Assembly: GCA_964393525.1 (NCBI GenBank)
Contig: CAYMTV010000001.1
Location: 62,001-126,000 of the forward strand
Direction: 5' to 3'
Origin: CAYMTV01 sp964393525
Lineage (GTDB): Bacteria; Patescibacteriota; Microgenomatia; Daviesbacterales; UBA10151
DNA: 64,000 nucleotides
Shown: positions 25,717 to 34,433 of the stretch, piece by piece
How the letters are laid out: every line of letters starts with the position of its first letter
Position numbering within the stretch: position 1 is the first letter of the stretch
Notes under the pieces: generated by a model
Told to the model about the DNA's origin: nothing
Database searches by the model: none
Seen by the model: only the letters and a program-made list of their open reading frames with translations
Program-made: the position numbers and the translations under genes

Positions 25717-28700
25717 TCAATTTGCAGGCGATGGAGTTGAGGAAGGTGTCTGGGAAGTGGGTAGAGAGGAGGGAATTGGGTTAATTGAGGATATAGGACT
25801 TGGGCTAGAAGGTTGGGGTGTGGGGGATGCGCTTTGAGATGGTGATGGAGTTTGAGAAGGGGTTGGCGAAGGAGATATTTGCGGGAGTAGGGCTGGAGTG
25901 ATTGACGGGAAGGGTGAGGGTGAAGACAACTCAATAATAGGCTTTAAGCTTGGGCTTGGCATTAAAGTTGCTGATGGGGAAGCTAACTCGGTTGAATCTA
26001 AGTTATCAAAATTTAAGGGTTGGCTTTGTAGGGAGGGAATTGATTTGACAATTAAACCTAGGTCATTGCACCAAGTTATTTGTCCACCTATTACTTTAGC
26101 GTTATTATTCCAGGCAGCTTTAAACACTTCTGTATTAGAATTTTGAATGGTTGCATCTTCAAATGACCCTTGGGGATCCTGGCAATTCAACTTTTTCCAA
26201 AAACCTTCATATCCCGACTTATAAGCCATAACTCCATAAGTCCCTTGATCAATATTATCAAACAAAACCCATCCCTCTTCTGCACCAAAAGCATTAGCAG
26301 AAGTCAAAGTCTGAATTACTGTGTTTCCTGCGGTATCGGTTAACTTTAAGGTGGCGCCGTTTATATAAGTTCCCTTCCAGGATTTGTTGCTATTAAACTC
26401 GGTGATGCGTACTCTTAAACTACCTTTGGTGTTAGATTTTAAGCCTAAATCAGTACACCAGGTTGTCTGGTCGGAAACAATAGCAACATTTTCATTCCAA
26501 GATGCGGTTAATCCTTCGGTGTTTTGATTGTTTATTGTTGCATTATCAAATGACCCTTGAGGATTTTGGCAATTGAGCTTCTTCCAGACTCCAACGTATC
26601 CACTTTTGTATGCCATAATTCCATATGTCCCGGCGGGAACATCATCAAATTGCGCCCACCCCTCCTCACTACCAAAAGCATTTGTGCTTGTCAGTGTTTT
26701 AATAACTGTACTTCCGGATGCATCGGTTAACTTAACTTTGACATCATTAATATATTTATTGATCCAGCTCCGGTCAACCCCAAATTCGGCGACTCTTACT
26801 TTCAGGTTTCCGGTCTGTGGAGCATCGGGAGCAAGCCCCAAATCAAAGCAGTAGGTAGTTTTTCCTCCTTGTACGGCAACATTATTATTCCAGGCTGCAG
26901 TTAGCTCATCGGTGTTTTGGTTTTTAATAGTTGCATTAGTAGTATCTTCTATACTGCATGAAGTTTTTTTCAAAAATCCTTTAAAACCTGCTTTATGTGC
27001 TATCAACCCAAACGTGCCTTCCGGCGTATTTTCAAAAAGCGCCCAGCCGTCTTCGTTCCCAAAAGCTTTGCCTGAGGTTAATGTTTTTGAAACAGTATTA
27101 CCGGTGATATCTGTAAGTTTAACTGTAGCTCCGTTTATGAATCCATTTACGGTATATGATGATCCGTTTGTTGTAACATTTAATATTCTGACTCTTAAAT
27201 TTCCGGTGGTTTTTGAGGCAAGTCCCAAATCCGTGCACCAGGTGGTCTGATTGGAAACCACTGTTATATTATTATTCCAAGCCGCTTTGAAGCCTTCTGT
27301 ATTGGAGTTTTGAATGGTTGCATTATCAAATGACCCTTGAGGATTTTGGCAATTGAGCTTCTTCCAGACTCCAACAGAGCCTGATTTATAAGCCAGAACT
27401 CCATAAGTTCCGGGACTTAAGCCGTTAAACTCCACCCAGCCATCTTCACCATCGGATCTTTTGGTAGTTGATTTACTGACAAAAACAGTATTTCCCGAGG
27501 TATCGGTTAGTTTAACTATGACATCATTAATATATTTATTGAGCCAATTCTGGTTGCTGCCAAATTCAGCTACCCGAAATCTTAAATTTCCGGTACCCAG
27601 CCCGGTAGATTTAAATTTAGCTGTGTAGGTTGTTGTAGCTTGGGGAGTAGTGATCTGGTGAGTTTTGGTTCTATCATCAGACCAGGAATCAAACTCAAAG
27701 TTTTCGTCAGCTTTAGTTTGTGATGGAGCATCAAGAGTAAACTTAAAACCAACCACTGCCTCCTGGGAGTGCGGTGCAGTAACTGGCAGTCCATCGATGG
27801 TTAACCCTAGGCCTTGGGGATCGGTGTTAAAAGTCAGGGTAACCTTGTTTGGAAAAATCTCTCTACTGTCTACGGTTTTTAATCCCTGTGAATCGGTAAC
27901 TGTCAATTCTATTTCATACCAGGTATCGGCAGATTCCTCACCGGTATCCGGTATCTTAAAAGATCCGGATTTAACATTATCTATTGGTCCTAAAAAAGGA
28001 TGGATGTGAGTACCATGATGAAAAAATATTTTCCAGGAGAATGCACTGGTGGGTAGGGTGCCATCCTCCGGGTCAGTGGCGTTAGCGCTGTAGTTTATGG
28101 TTTGTCCGGCGTTATACTTTGCCTGATTTTGCGGCTCAAAAAAATTAATTTGCGGGGCATTATTCCCGGCAAAAATTTCTAATGAAACGGTTTCACTATT
28201 TAGATGTCCATCTGAAACGGTTAACTTAGCTGTAAACTTGCCCTTGGAAGTATATTTATGTGAGGGGTTAGCCTCCTTTGATGTTGAGCCATCCCCAAAG
28301 TCCCAGGAGTAGGAAAGCTGCGAGTTTTCCGGGTCGTTCGAGCCTTCGGATGAAAACTGAACGCTTAAGGGTATATTGCCCGAGGTTGGATTGGCAGAGA
28401 TTTTGGCAACCGGCGGCAAATTGCCGGAGGCAAAATTTATTTTTAAAAGGGCTCCGGGGTAAATAGTTAAAAAGTAAAGGCTGCCGTCTGTCCCTTGGGC
28501 CATTTGGACTACAGTTCCGGCTGCCTCATCAAACATCTCTTCATGATCTAAGACCCCATCCTCATGGATTTCCATGCTTTTAATAAACCCCATCGCAAAA
28601 TCCCCAAAAAAGTAACTTCCCGGAAGGTCTGGTGGGAACTTGTCGCCACTGTATTGAAACCCTGAAACTACCGCTGCTGATTGTCCGTTATGAGGGTAAG

Positions 28701-29526
28701 CATGGACCGGATTAATATACTGGCAGCTGCCGCATGATCCTTCAAAAAAGGGATAGCCGTAATTTCCGCCTTTGATAATAATATTTAATTCCTCCCAGGA
28801 AAAATCCCCGACATCCCCTAAAATAATTTGCCCATCTAATAAAAAATTAAACCTGAAAGGGTTTCTTAGGCCATATGCCCAAATAGCGCCTTCTTTGCCG
28901 GATTGCCCGGCAAAAGGATTATCTTGCGGGATTGTGCCATCTTTGTTGATTCTTAAAAGCTTTCCGTGAATGTTTGATAAATCCTGCGAGTTGGCTCTTG
29001 TGTCATTATTGCCAATTGAAATCCAAAGCTTTCCATCCGGTCCGAAACGTAAACCTCCTGACTGGTGGATTAGATTTAGGGGTTTGGTAGACTTAAGAAG
29101 TATTTTTTCACTTGAGGGATCTGCTGTGTCGCCATTTGTCGTAAACCTGGAAACTCTAAGTTCAAGCGGGTTTTTGTTAACATAAGAGATATAAACAAAC
29201 TTGTTGCTGGAAAACTGCGGATCGACAACAACACCCAATAAACCCCGCTCTCCCTCGCCATCAACCGATAAACTCAAGAAGGCATTAGGCAGTATCGAAC
29301 CATTTTTGATAACTTTTACATTACCAAACTGTTCCGTGACAAGGATTCTTCCATCAGGGATAAATGCAAAATCGGTTGGATTATTAAATCCCCCGGCAAC
29401 GGTTGTTTTAGTAAAGTTGGGTGGCAGAGCAAATACTGGAGAATTATTTGGAAGAAAAGTTGAAAAAAGTAACACCAAAAGTGCAGCAGGCAATAGTTTT
29501 ATCAGCGATTCCAAAATTTTTTTCAT
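25717..29526 (-). CDS. Secreted PQQ-type sugar dehydrogenase with PKD and four repeats
   Basis: A 1269-residue exported protein. Signal peptide about 1-33. A six-bladed sugar/sorbosone dehydrogenase domain spans about 35-365; by analogy with soluble glucose dehydrogenase, His154 in IHQSGG would be catalytic and Arg221 in GLRNPFRF would bind PQQ. A PKD domain follows (about 370-455, SYSWDFGDGS), then two more beta domains (to about 640). Four repeats of about 128 residues come next (about 642, 770, 904 and 1032), each with GNLRVRI, VKLTD.SGNTV, GTYG.MAYKSG and a Cys pair ending in WC.DLGL. The last 110 residues are Ser/Pro/Thr-rich with no anchor signal. PQQ synthesis genes are not in the window. 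It reads from downstream of the sortase gene. The sugar substrate is unknown. Confidence 0.82.
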   Translation of the reverse strand: MKKILESLIKLLPAALLVLLFSTFLPNNSPVFALPPNFTKTTVAGGFNNPTDFAFIPDGRILVTEQFGNVKVIKNGSILPNAFLSLSVDGEGERGLLGVVVDPQFSSNKFVYISYVNKNPLELRVSRFTTNGDTADPSSEKILLKSTKPLNLIHQSGGLRFGPDGKLWISIGNNDTRANSQDLSNIHGKLLRINKDGTIPQDNPFAGQSGKEGAIWAYGLRNPFRFNFLLDGQIILGDVGDFSWEELNIIIKGGNYGYPFFEGSCGSCQYINPVHAYPHNGQSAAVVSGFQYSGDKFPPDLPGSYFFGDFAMGFIKSMEIHEDGVLDHEEMFDEAAGTVVQMAQGTDGSLYFLTIYPGALLKINFASGNLPPVAKISANPTSGNIPLSVQFSSEGSNDPENSQLSYSWDFGDGSTSKEANPSHKYTSKGKFTAKLTVSDGHLNSETVSLEIFAGNNAPQINFFEPQNQAKYNAGQTINYSANATDPEDGTLPTSAFSWKIFFHHGTHIHPFLGPIDNVKSGSFKIPDTGEESADTWYEIELTVTDSQGLKTVDSREIFPNKVTLTFNTDPQGLGLTIDGLPVTAPHSQEAVVGFKFTLDAPSQTKADENFEFDSWSDDRTKTHQITTPQATTTYTAKFKSTGLGTGNLRFRVAEFGSNQNWLNKYINDVIVKLTDTSGNTVFVSKSTTKRSDGEDGWVEFNGLSPGTYGVLAYKSGSVGVWKKLNCQNPQGSFDNATIQNSNTEGFKAAWNNNITVVSNQTTWCTDLGLASKTTGNLRVRILNVTTNGSSYTVNGFINGATVKLTDITGNTVSKTLTSGKAFGNEDGWALFENTPEGTFGLIAHKAGFKGFLKKTSCSIEDTTNATIKNQNTDELTAAWNNNVAVQGGKTTYCFDLGLAPDAPQTGNLKVRVAEFGVDRSWINKYINDVKVKLTDASGSTVIKTLTSTNAFGSEEGWAQFDDVPAGTYGIMAYKSGYVGVWKKLNCQNPQGSFDNATINNQNTEGLTASWNENVAIVSDQTTWCTDLGLKSNTKGSLRVRITEFNSNKSWKGTYINGATLKLTDTAGNTVIQTLTSANAFGAEEGWVLFDNIDQGTYGVMAYKSGYEGFWKKLNCQDPQGSFEDATIQNSNTEVFKAAWNNNAKVIGGQITWCNDLGLIVKSIPSLQSQPLNFDNLDSTELASPSATLMPSPSLKPIIELSSPSPFPSITPALLPQISPSPTPSQTPSPSQSASPTPQPSSPSPISSINPIPSSLPTSQTPSSTPSPAN
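26537..26595 (-). repeat. 59-base identical segment, copy 1
   Basis: Identical over 59 bases to 27317-27375. It encodes the same part of repeats 3 and 1 of the sugar dehydrogenase-like protein. Identity at third codon positions points to recent duplication or gene conversion. Confidence 0.85.
27317..27375 (-). repeat. 59-base identical segment, copy 2
   Basis: The partner of 26537-26595, in repeat 1 of the same gene. Confidence 0.85.
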
Positions 29527-29571
29527 CGAATTTCATAGGCAGAGGAAGGTGGTGCTCAAAAGCAGCCGTAT

Positions 29572-29665
29572 TATACTCGCAGAATGAGACGAAGTCTCTT
29601 CTCCGAATAGAGCTTCGCTCATACTCGCAGAATAAATTCTGCTCATAATTCTAAAGCAGAATTAT
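29572..29665. repeat. Intergenic inverted and direct repeats
   Basis: The 171 bases between the sortase stop and the sugar dehydrogenase start hold ATACTCGCAGAAT twice (about 29572 and 29622), GAGAC/GTCTC, AGAAT/ATTCT and a perfect hairpin ATAATTCT-aaagc-AGAATTAT (29645-29665). No long T-run follows. I see no gene here. Confidence 0.6.
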
Positions 29666-29697
29666 ATAGCTATGGGTCAAGTAAGGCAAGTTATAGG

Positions 29698-30456
29698 TTA
29701 GTTTTCTAAGACTTTTTCTTCCTGAGCAAAAACTATTAGCCTCTGCCAATTGGTGCCAGGCGGCCAGCAGGTGGATAAAATTAAATCGGCATTTGCCTGT
29801 CTGATTGTTTCCAGATCCTGCGGTCCAATAATTTTTTTATCGGTTATTTTATAATAGTAAGTTTTCCCCCTGAAGTTAATTTTTATCTCATCTGAAACCT
29901 CAGTATCTTTCAAGGCATAAAATTTGGCATTCCATTGTTCGACGTTAAAAAGAGTATCCGTCGAATGGGCAAATAAGAAAACCGAACCGCCCTCGCCGGG
30001 GTAATAGGAGCCATTAGCATGAGCAATGCCTTTTTTTAGTTCTTCTTTATAAATGGCTTCATTTGAGGCGTCAACATTGGGGATAATATTTGAGGTAAGG
30101 TTGATACTGGGGATGGATAAAAAAAACTCGTTACTTTTAAATTCTTCCCCGTTTGTTAATACGAAATTTTCCGAATATGTGTTTGGATCTTTCTTGAGAT
30201 TGAGATTAAATTGGGGCTGTCTTTGGGGTTTGACTATCTCATAAATTGCCGAGGCTATTGGGAGAGTAGTTGTAGTTATACTAAAAACTGAGATAAATAA
30301 AAGACCTATGGCAATAGATTGCAGTAAATAATTTTTTCTTTGGTAGGGTTTGGGTTCTACTGTAAGATAAAGAACTCCCTGGCAAATTTTTTGCTCGTTG
30401 CTGTTAAATAAGTTAACTGCGCACTTTGGTAAGTAATATTTAACCGTCCTGCTCAT
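29698..30456 (-). CDS. Sortase
   Basis: A 252-residue transpeptidase that would cleave LPxTG-type signals and attach the proteins to the cell surface. One membrane segment (about 43-70) puts the catalytic domain (about 110-250) outside. The triad is visible: His164 in FAHSTDT, Cys230 in LILSTCWPPGTNW and Arg239 in WQRLIVFA. The cytoplasmic N-terminus (1-42) holds two Cys residues. The only clear substrate in the window is the LPVTG protein at 24912. The class (D/E/F-like) cannot be settled without alignment. Confidence 0.92.
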   Translation of the reverse strand: MSRTVKYYLPKCAVNLFNSNEQKICQGVLYLTVEPKPYQRKNYLLQSIAIGLLFISVFSITTTTLPIASAIYEIVKPQRQPQFNLNLKKDPNTYSENFVLTNGEEFKSNEFFLSIPSINLTSNIIPNVDASNEAIYKEELKKGIAHANGSYYPGEGGSVFLFAHSTDTLFNVEQWNAKFYALKDTEVSDEIKINFRGKTYYYKITDKKIIGPQDLETIRQANADLILSTCWPPGTNWQRLIVFAQEEKVLEN

Positions 30457-30529
30457 AAAAATTTTTAAGGCAGAAAGGTTTAAGTTTGCAGATTATATCA
30501 CAGGCCTTTAATTTTTATCTTAGAAATTT

Positions 30530-30535
30530 TAAAAT
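30530..30535 (+). promoter_or_regulatory. Candidate -10 box of dgkA
   Basis: TAAAAT ends eight bases before the ATG at 30544; there is no Shine-Dalgarno sequence. Confidence 0.35.
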
Positions 30536-30543
30536 GATAATAT

Positions 30544-30906
30544 ATGGCCAAATCTTTTAATATTCTTTCATTTAAACACGCTTTAACCGGAATCTGGACA
30601 GCGCTAACTGAGCAACCCAATTTTAAATTTCACCTTATTGCCACCGCCCTAGCACTTTTTTTAGCTTTGTATTTTCAGGTTTCCGGATTTGAATGGTTGG
30701 TTTTGATACTCACCATTGGTTTGGTAATAAGTTTGGAACTTACCAATACTGCTATTGAAGAAATTGTTAATTCTTTTACCGAGGAGGTTCATCCGGCAGC
30801 TAAAAAAGCAAAAGATGTAGCAGCGGGCGCTGTACTAATTATCTCTATTACGGCTTTAATAATTGGCATATACATTTTCCTGCCCTATATATTAAACCTT
30901 ATTTAG
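30544..30906 (+). CDS. dgkA: Diacylglycerol/undecaprenol kinase DgkA
   Basis: A 120-residue trimeric membrane kinase type with three membrane segments. The signature ELTNTAIEEIVN (about residues 63-74) matches the E-xx-NTAIE active site, and KKAKDVAAGAVLI follows. In bacteria with wall glycans this small form usually phosphorylates undecaprenol, returning lipid carrier for glycan synthesis, which suits this glycosyltransferase-rich region. The N-terminal FKHALTGI is also typical. Its 3' end overlaps the converging GT39 gene by eight bases. Confidence 0.93.
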   Translation: MAKSFNILSFKHALTGIWTALTEQPNFKFHLIATALALFLALYFQVSGFEWLVLILTIGLVISLELTNTAIEEIVNSFTEEVHPAAKKAKDVAAGAVLIISITALIIGIYIFLPYILNLI

Positions 30907-32479
30907 GTATTCTTTTCTGCAGTTTGAACGAGCCGATTTCTTTTTCCCAGCCGATATCGGTAAAGTAGCCCTCAACTCTTAAATACTCATCAATAAAATA
31001 TTGAGGAACACCATATAAAGGTTCAATAATTAAGTATCTTTTTTTTGGTAAGGCGTCTTGAGCGTCAACTACTTTTAAATTTCCCGGATAGCCGGGAGCA
31101 TTTTTGTTACCCCATATGGGCAAAAACCCATATTTATTTTTTCCATACCATTCAAATAAATAACTCCAGGTAGTATTAATATCCAAAGGGATAGAAATTG
31201 CTTTTATGGCAAAGTCTTCACCTTTTGCATCCGCATAGATCATGTCTATAATTTTCAGCTCATCTGACAAAAGCATTCTTTCCTGCGGGGTAATAACCGG
31301 CATTGTTCCGCTGGAGTTTTTGCTTAAAATAAAATTTAAATTTGCCGATATGATTAGGGCCAAAATTAAGTAAGATATTTTTCTAAAAAAACCGGGTCTG
31401 TCAAAAAGGAATCCTAAAATTAGAGCTGTCAGGATAATTAAAACACTCGATACTCCAACATCATAAAAATAAAATGACTCACCGACTGTTCTTCCACCGG
31501 CGATTAAATAAAAAAAGAATAGCCCAAAAAACCAGATGCTTAAAAATAAAATTGGTTTTCTAAAATCTTTAAATTTTTTGGCAATGATGATAACTGCAAT
31601 TAGTAATGTTAACCCGGGGATGATCCCGGGAAAAAATTGTCCGCTTAAATTAAATGAAATCATTTTTAAAACTGTATTCAGAAAATGTGAGACTATAGCA
31701 ATTAAATCCTTATTTGTTTGCAAACCAAAGATGCTCAAAAGACCATTTACCCCGCGGAAGTTAAATTTCAGTTCGGCAATTATGAAAGATGCTATTGAAA
31801 ATAAAAATCCAAACAGCGCAAATATCCAGTACTTAAAATGAACTTTCTTAAGTTCCTTAAAATTTACTGCTAAGATTATTAAAACCGGGACTAAAAGGTA
31901 AGTTAAGGTTAACTCAAGCTGCATTGAAGCGCCTAAAGCAACAGCTGCAAGTGTAAGCCCCAATCCCTTTTTTTGAAAAACAGTTAGAGCCAGTCCCAAA
32001 AAAGTTAACATTACGGATAAGCTTGCCAAAGAAGGGTTTCCCATGTATAAACTAAACTGGCTTTGTTCAAAAGAAATTGCAAAAAATAAAGCTGAGAGAA
32101 GACCAATTTTTTCTACCAAAGACCCGTCAAAACTTTTTGAGGAAAAGATTGCTTTGACGGTAAAGTAGATTAAAATTACCCCAAAGACATTAAAGATCCT
32201 TAGGAAAGCAGACAATAAAAAAGGATTTCCCGAAGTTATAAAGTATATTGGTGTTATGATGTAGTAATATAAAACCCCGTGATAAAGACCTACTTCCCCA
32301 TAAGAAGTTGATGGTCCGATAAGCTGCGGGTCTCCCGAGATAATTTTTTTGGCTATGAAAGCATCCCTGGCCTGATCAAAGCCAAAATAAGTATTGGTTG
32401 GAAAATATAAAAATCTGATTATTAATCCCAAAAGAAAGATTAATATTAATACTTTATGTTTTGAGATAATTTGTCGCAC
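30899..32479 (-). CDS. GT39-type membrane glycosyltransferase
   Basis: A 526-residue GT-C enzyme. After the first membrane segment comes FGFDQARDAFIAKKI, the catalytic-loop position, where Asp-Gln replaces the usual Asp-Glu. GPSTSYGEVGLYHGVLYYY follows. The enzyme at 58615 shows the same layout (FLGDEGRDVLVIKKI, GPPTSVGNMYLGPLYYY), so the two are paralogues of one subfamily. About eleven further membrane segments and a soluble tail with KKRYLIIEPLYG follow. The start is GTG, with no ribosome site. Donor sugar unknown. Confidence 0.85.
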   Translation of the reverse strand: MRQIISKHKVLILIFLLGLIIRFLYFPTNTYFGFDQARDAFIAKKIISGDPQLIGPSTSYGEVGLYHGVLYYYIITPIYFITSGNPFLLSAFLRIFNVFGVILIYFTVKAIFSSKSFDGSLVEKIGLLSALFFAISFEQSQFSLYMGNPSLASLSVMLTFLGLALTVFQKKGLGLTLAAVALGASMQLELTLTYLLVPVLIILAVNFKELKKVHFKYWIFALFGFLFSIASFIIAELKFNFRGVNGLLSIFGLQTNKDLIAIVSHFLNTVLKMISFNLSGQFFPGIIPGLTLLIAVIIIAKKFKDFRKPILFLSIWFFGLFFFYLIAGGRTVGESFYFYDVGVSSVLIILTALILGFLFDRPGFFRKISYLILALIISANLNFILSKNSSGTMPVITPQERMLLSDELKIIDMIYADAKGEDFAIKAISIPLDINTTWSYLFEWYGKNKYGFLPIWGNKNAPGYPGNLKVVDAQDALPKKRYLIIEPLYGVPQYFIDEYLRVEGYFTDIGWEKEIGSFKLQKRIPK

Positions 32480-32565
32480 TCTTGATCTATGTTAAAGATT
32501 TTAGGAGGTTAAAACAATTGTTAGCTTGAATAATTCTTTAAAGATGAATATTATCTTAGAAAGTT

Positions 32566-33234
32566 ATGATACCGATATCCGATTCGCATCCGGCCGGAAA
32601 ATTTCCTTTTTGGGTGATAGTTATCATTGTTTTAAATGTTTACTTTTTTTATCTGGAACTGACCGCACCCAGCACGGATTTTTTCATCAGCCAGTATGCA
32701 CTAATACCTGCAGCAGTAGATTTTTCTAATTTGTCATCACTGACTCCTTTTATCACCAGCCAGTTTCTGCATGGGGGATTTTTGCATATTATTTCCAACA
32801 TGCTTTTTTTGTGGGTATTTGGTGATAATGTTGAGGCCAAAATGGGAAAATTAATATTCCCCTTTATTTATCTACTTTCCGGAGTAGTCGGCGGATTTGC
32901 TCAATACATTTTTATCCCGGACTCAACTATACCAATGCTTGGTGCATCAGGCGCGGTGGCTGGAGTTCTTGGGGCTTACTTTGCCTGGTTTCCTCATCAC
33001 AGCGTTAAAACCTTGGTGCCTGTTTTTGGTTTCTTGACTGTGGTAAATATCCCTGCCTCTTTTATGCTATTTTACTGGTTTATCACACAGCTATTTTCCG
33101 GGGCATTTTCTTTAGGGATTGATCAGGGGGCGATGGGCGGGGTGGCGTACTTTGCCCATATTGGCGGGTTTGCAACCGGTTTCTTTTTTGCCAAAATTAT
33201 TTCTCCGACAAAGCGCTTGGGAGAACATGCTTGA
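32566..33234 (+). CDS. Rhomboid intramembrane serine protease
   Basis: A 222-residue membrane protease with six segments. Nucleophile Ser128 lies in GASGAVAG and the base His198 in AHIGGFATG; FLHGGFLHIISNML (68-81) supplies the oxyanion-side His and Asn. It has no extra cytoplasmic domain. The substrate is unknown; surface proteins with single membrane segments, several of which are encoded here, are the usual targets. It converges on the Xaa-Pro peptidase gene, with eight bases between them. Confidence 0.93.
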   Translation: MIPISDSHPAGKFPFWVIVIIVLNVYFFYLELTAPSTDFFISQYALIPAAVDFSNLSSLTPFITSQFLHGGFLHIISNMLFLWVFGDNVEAKMGKLIFPFIYLLSGVVGGFAQYIFIPDSTIPMLGASGAVAGVLGAYFAWFPHHSVKTLVPVFGFLTVVNIPASFMLFYWFITQLFSGAFSLGIDQGAMGGVAYFAHIGGFATGFFFAKIISPTKRLGEHA

Positions 33235-33242
33235 ATAATTCT

Positions 33243-34343
33243 TTAAAGTTCAATTAAGTTTTTGGAAGAATTGGTTAATTGTTTAAGTGTATTTCCTTCA
33301 ATAACAAACAGGTCCTCAATTCTTACCCCGCCGAAACCAGGAATATAAATACCCGGTTCAATTGAAAAAACCATGCCTTCTAAAAGATCATGCTTGCTTT
33401 TTGGAGTAAGAGAAGCCGGTTCATGAACCATCAGCCCAATTCCATGCCCCAAAGAGTGGGGGATATTAGGATAGCCTTTTGACTTAATATATTCTCTTAC
33501 TAAAAGATCTGCACTTTTTGCCGGAATTTTTTCTTTCAGCATGAGCTTTTTATTTATAAACTCGACTGCTTTCTCCTGCGCTTGTAGAACTACATTATAT
33601 ATATGCTTTTGTTTTTCACCTGCTTGCCCAAAAAAAACAGTCCTTGTCATATCCGAGCAGTAGTTTTCAAATTTCACCCCAAAATCCAAAAGAATGAACT
33701 GGCCGTTTTTTTCTTCAAGTCTTATTTTGCTTGTTTGGTGATGGGGGACTGAAGAGTGATTGCCAAAAGCCACAATTGGTTCAAAAGAAAGATCAGCGCC
33801 TTTTTTCCTGAAGAAATATTCGAGCTCGTGAGCCAGTTCTTTTTCCGAAGCCCCTTTTTTAATCTTTTTAAGAATATACTCAAAACCTTGATCGCCAATC
33901 TGACAAGCATTGTAAATTAAATCAATCTCCCCTTTATCTTTAATTATTCTTATCTCAGAAACGTTAAAATTAGTTATTTTTTTAAAAAACGGTTTAAGGG
34001 TTTTATATTCGGCAAAACTTATATCATCCTCTTCTAACCCTAGTTTTTTTATTTCATATTTTTTTGCCAAATTTTCCGCCAAATCCTTAAATGGACTGTT
34101 GGCAGTAATTTCCAAAAGCTTAAAATGCTTAATTTCTCCCAAGACCGCCTCGCTGTATCTTCCGTCTGTAATAATGAATTGAGCTTTTAGGGTAATCAGT
34201 AGAAATACTTCCCGCTCCAAATTGGTAAAATTGGAGAATCCGGTAAGATAAGTAATATTTGGTATATAGGAAATAAGCAAGGCATCAAGCCCCGCACCCG
34301 TAAATAGCTTTCTTAATTTTTCCACCCTTTTTTGATAATCCAT
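33243..34343 (-). CDS. Xaa-Pro aminopeptidase (M24B)
   Basis: A 366-residue metallopeptidase that removes an N-terminal residue before proline. The N-terminal creatinase-like domain (about 1-125) has YLTGFSNFTN. The catalytic pita-bread domain shows all metal ligands: LLDFGVKFENYCSDMTRT (two Asp), HSLGHGIGLMVHEP (His), FSIEPGIYIPG (Glu) and GGVRIEDLFVI (Glu). No signal peptide. The start lies seven bases after a TAGAAT box and has no ribosome site. It could equally be called PepQ-like; the exact specificity is open. Confidence 0.92.
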   Translation of the reverse strand: MDYQKRVEKLRKLFTGAGLDALLISYIPNITYLTGFSNFTNLEREVFLLITLKAQFIITDGRYSEAVLGEIKHFKLLEITANSPFKDLAENLAKKYEIKKLGLEEDDISFAEYKTLKPFFKKITNFNVSEIRIIKDKGEIDLIYNACQIGDQGFEYILKKIKKGASEKELAHELEYFFRKKGADLSFEPIVAFGNHSSVPHHQTSKIRLEEKNGQFILLDFGVKFENYCSDMTRTVFFGQAGEKQKHIYNVVLQAQEKAVEFINKKLMLKEKIPAKSADLLVREYIKSKGYPNIPHSLGHGIGLMVHEPASLTPKSKHDLLEGMVFSIEPGIYIPGFGGVRIEDLFVIEGNTLKQLTNSSKNLIEL

Positions 34344-34350
34344 GAAGAAT

Positions 34351-34356
34351 ATTCTA
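34351..34356 (-). promoter_or_regulatory. -10 box, leaderless type
   Basis: TAGAAT on the minus strand ends seven bases before the ATG at 34343. Confidence 0.5.
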
Positions 34357-34385
34357 ACTGATTAATGAAACATTTCAAACAATTG

Positions 34386-34414
34386 TTGACTTTGGTATAT
34401 AGTTTAGAGATTAT
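34386..34414 (+). promoter_or_regulatory. Candidate promoter of the M23 surface protein
   Basis: TTGACT (34386-34391), 17 bases, then GATTAT (34409-34414). The GTG start is at 34434, about 13 bases past the expected transcription start. Confidence 0.4.
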
Positions 34415-34433
34415 CTAATAAGAGCAAAAGAAA

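Noticed and set aside
27665..29587. Several open frames opposite the sugar dehydrogenase gene
   Set aside because: They are opposite-strand shadows of a long repetitive gene with no ribosome sites or domain motifs.
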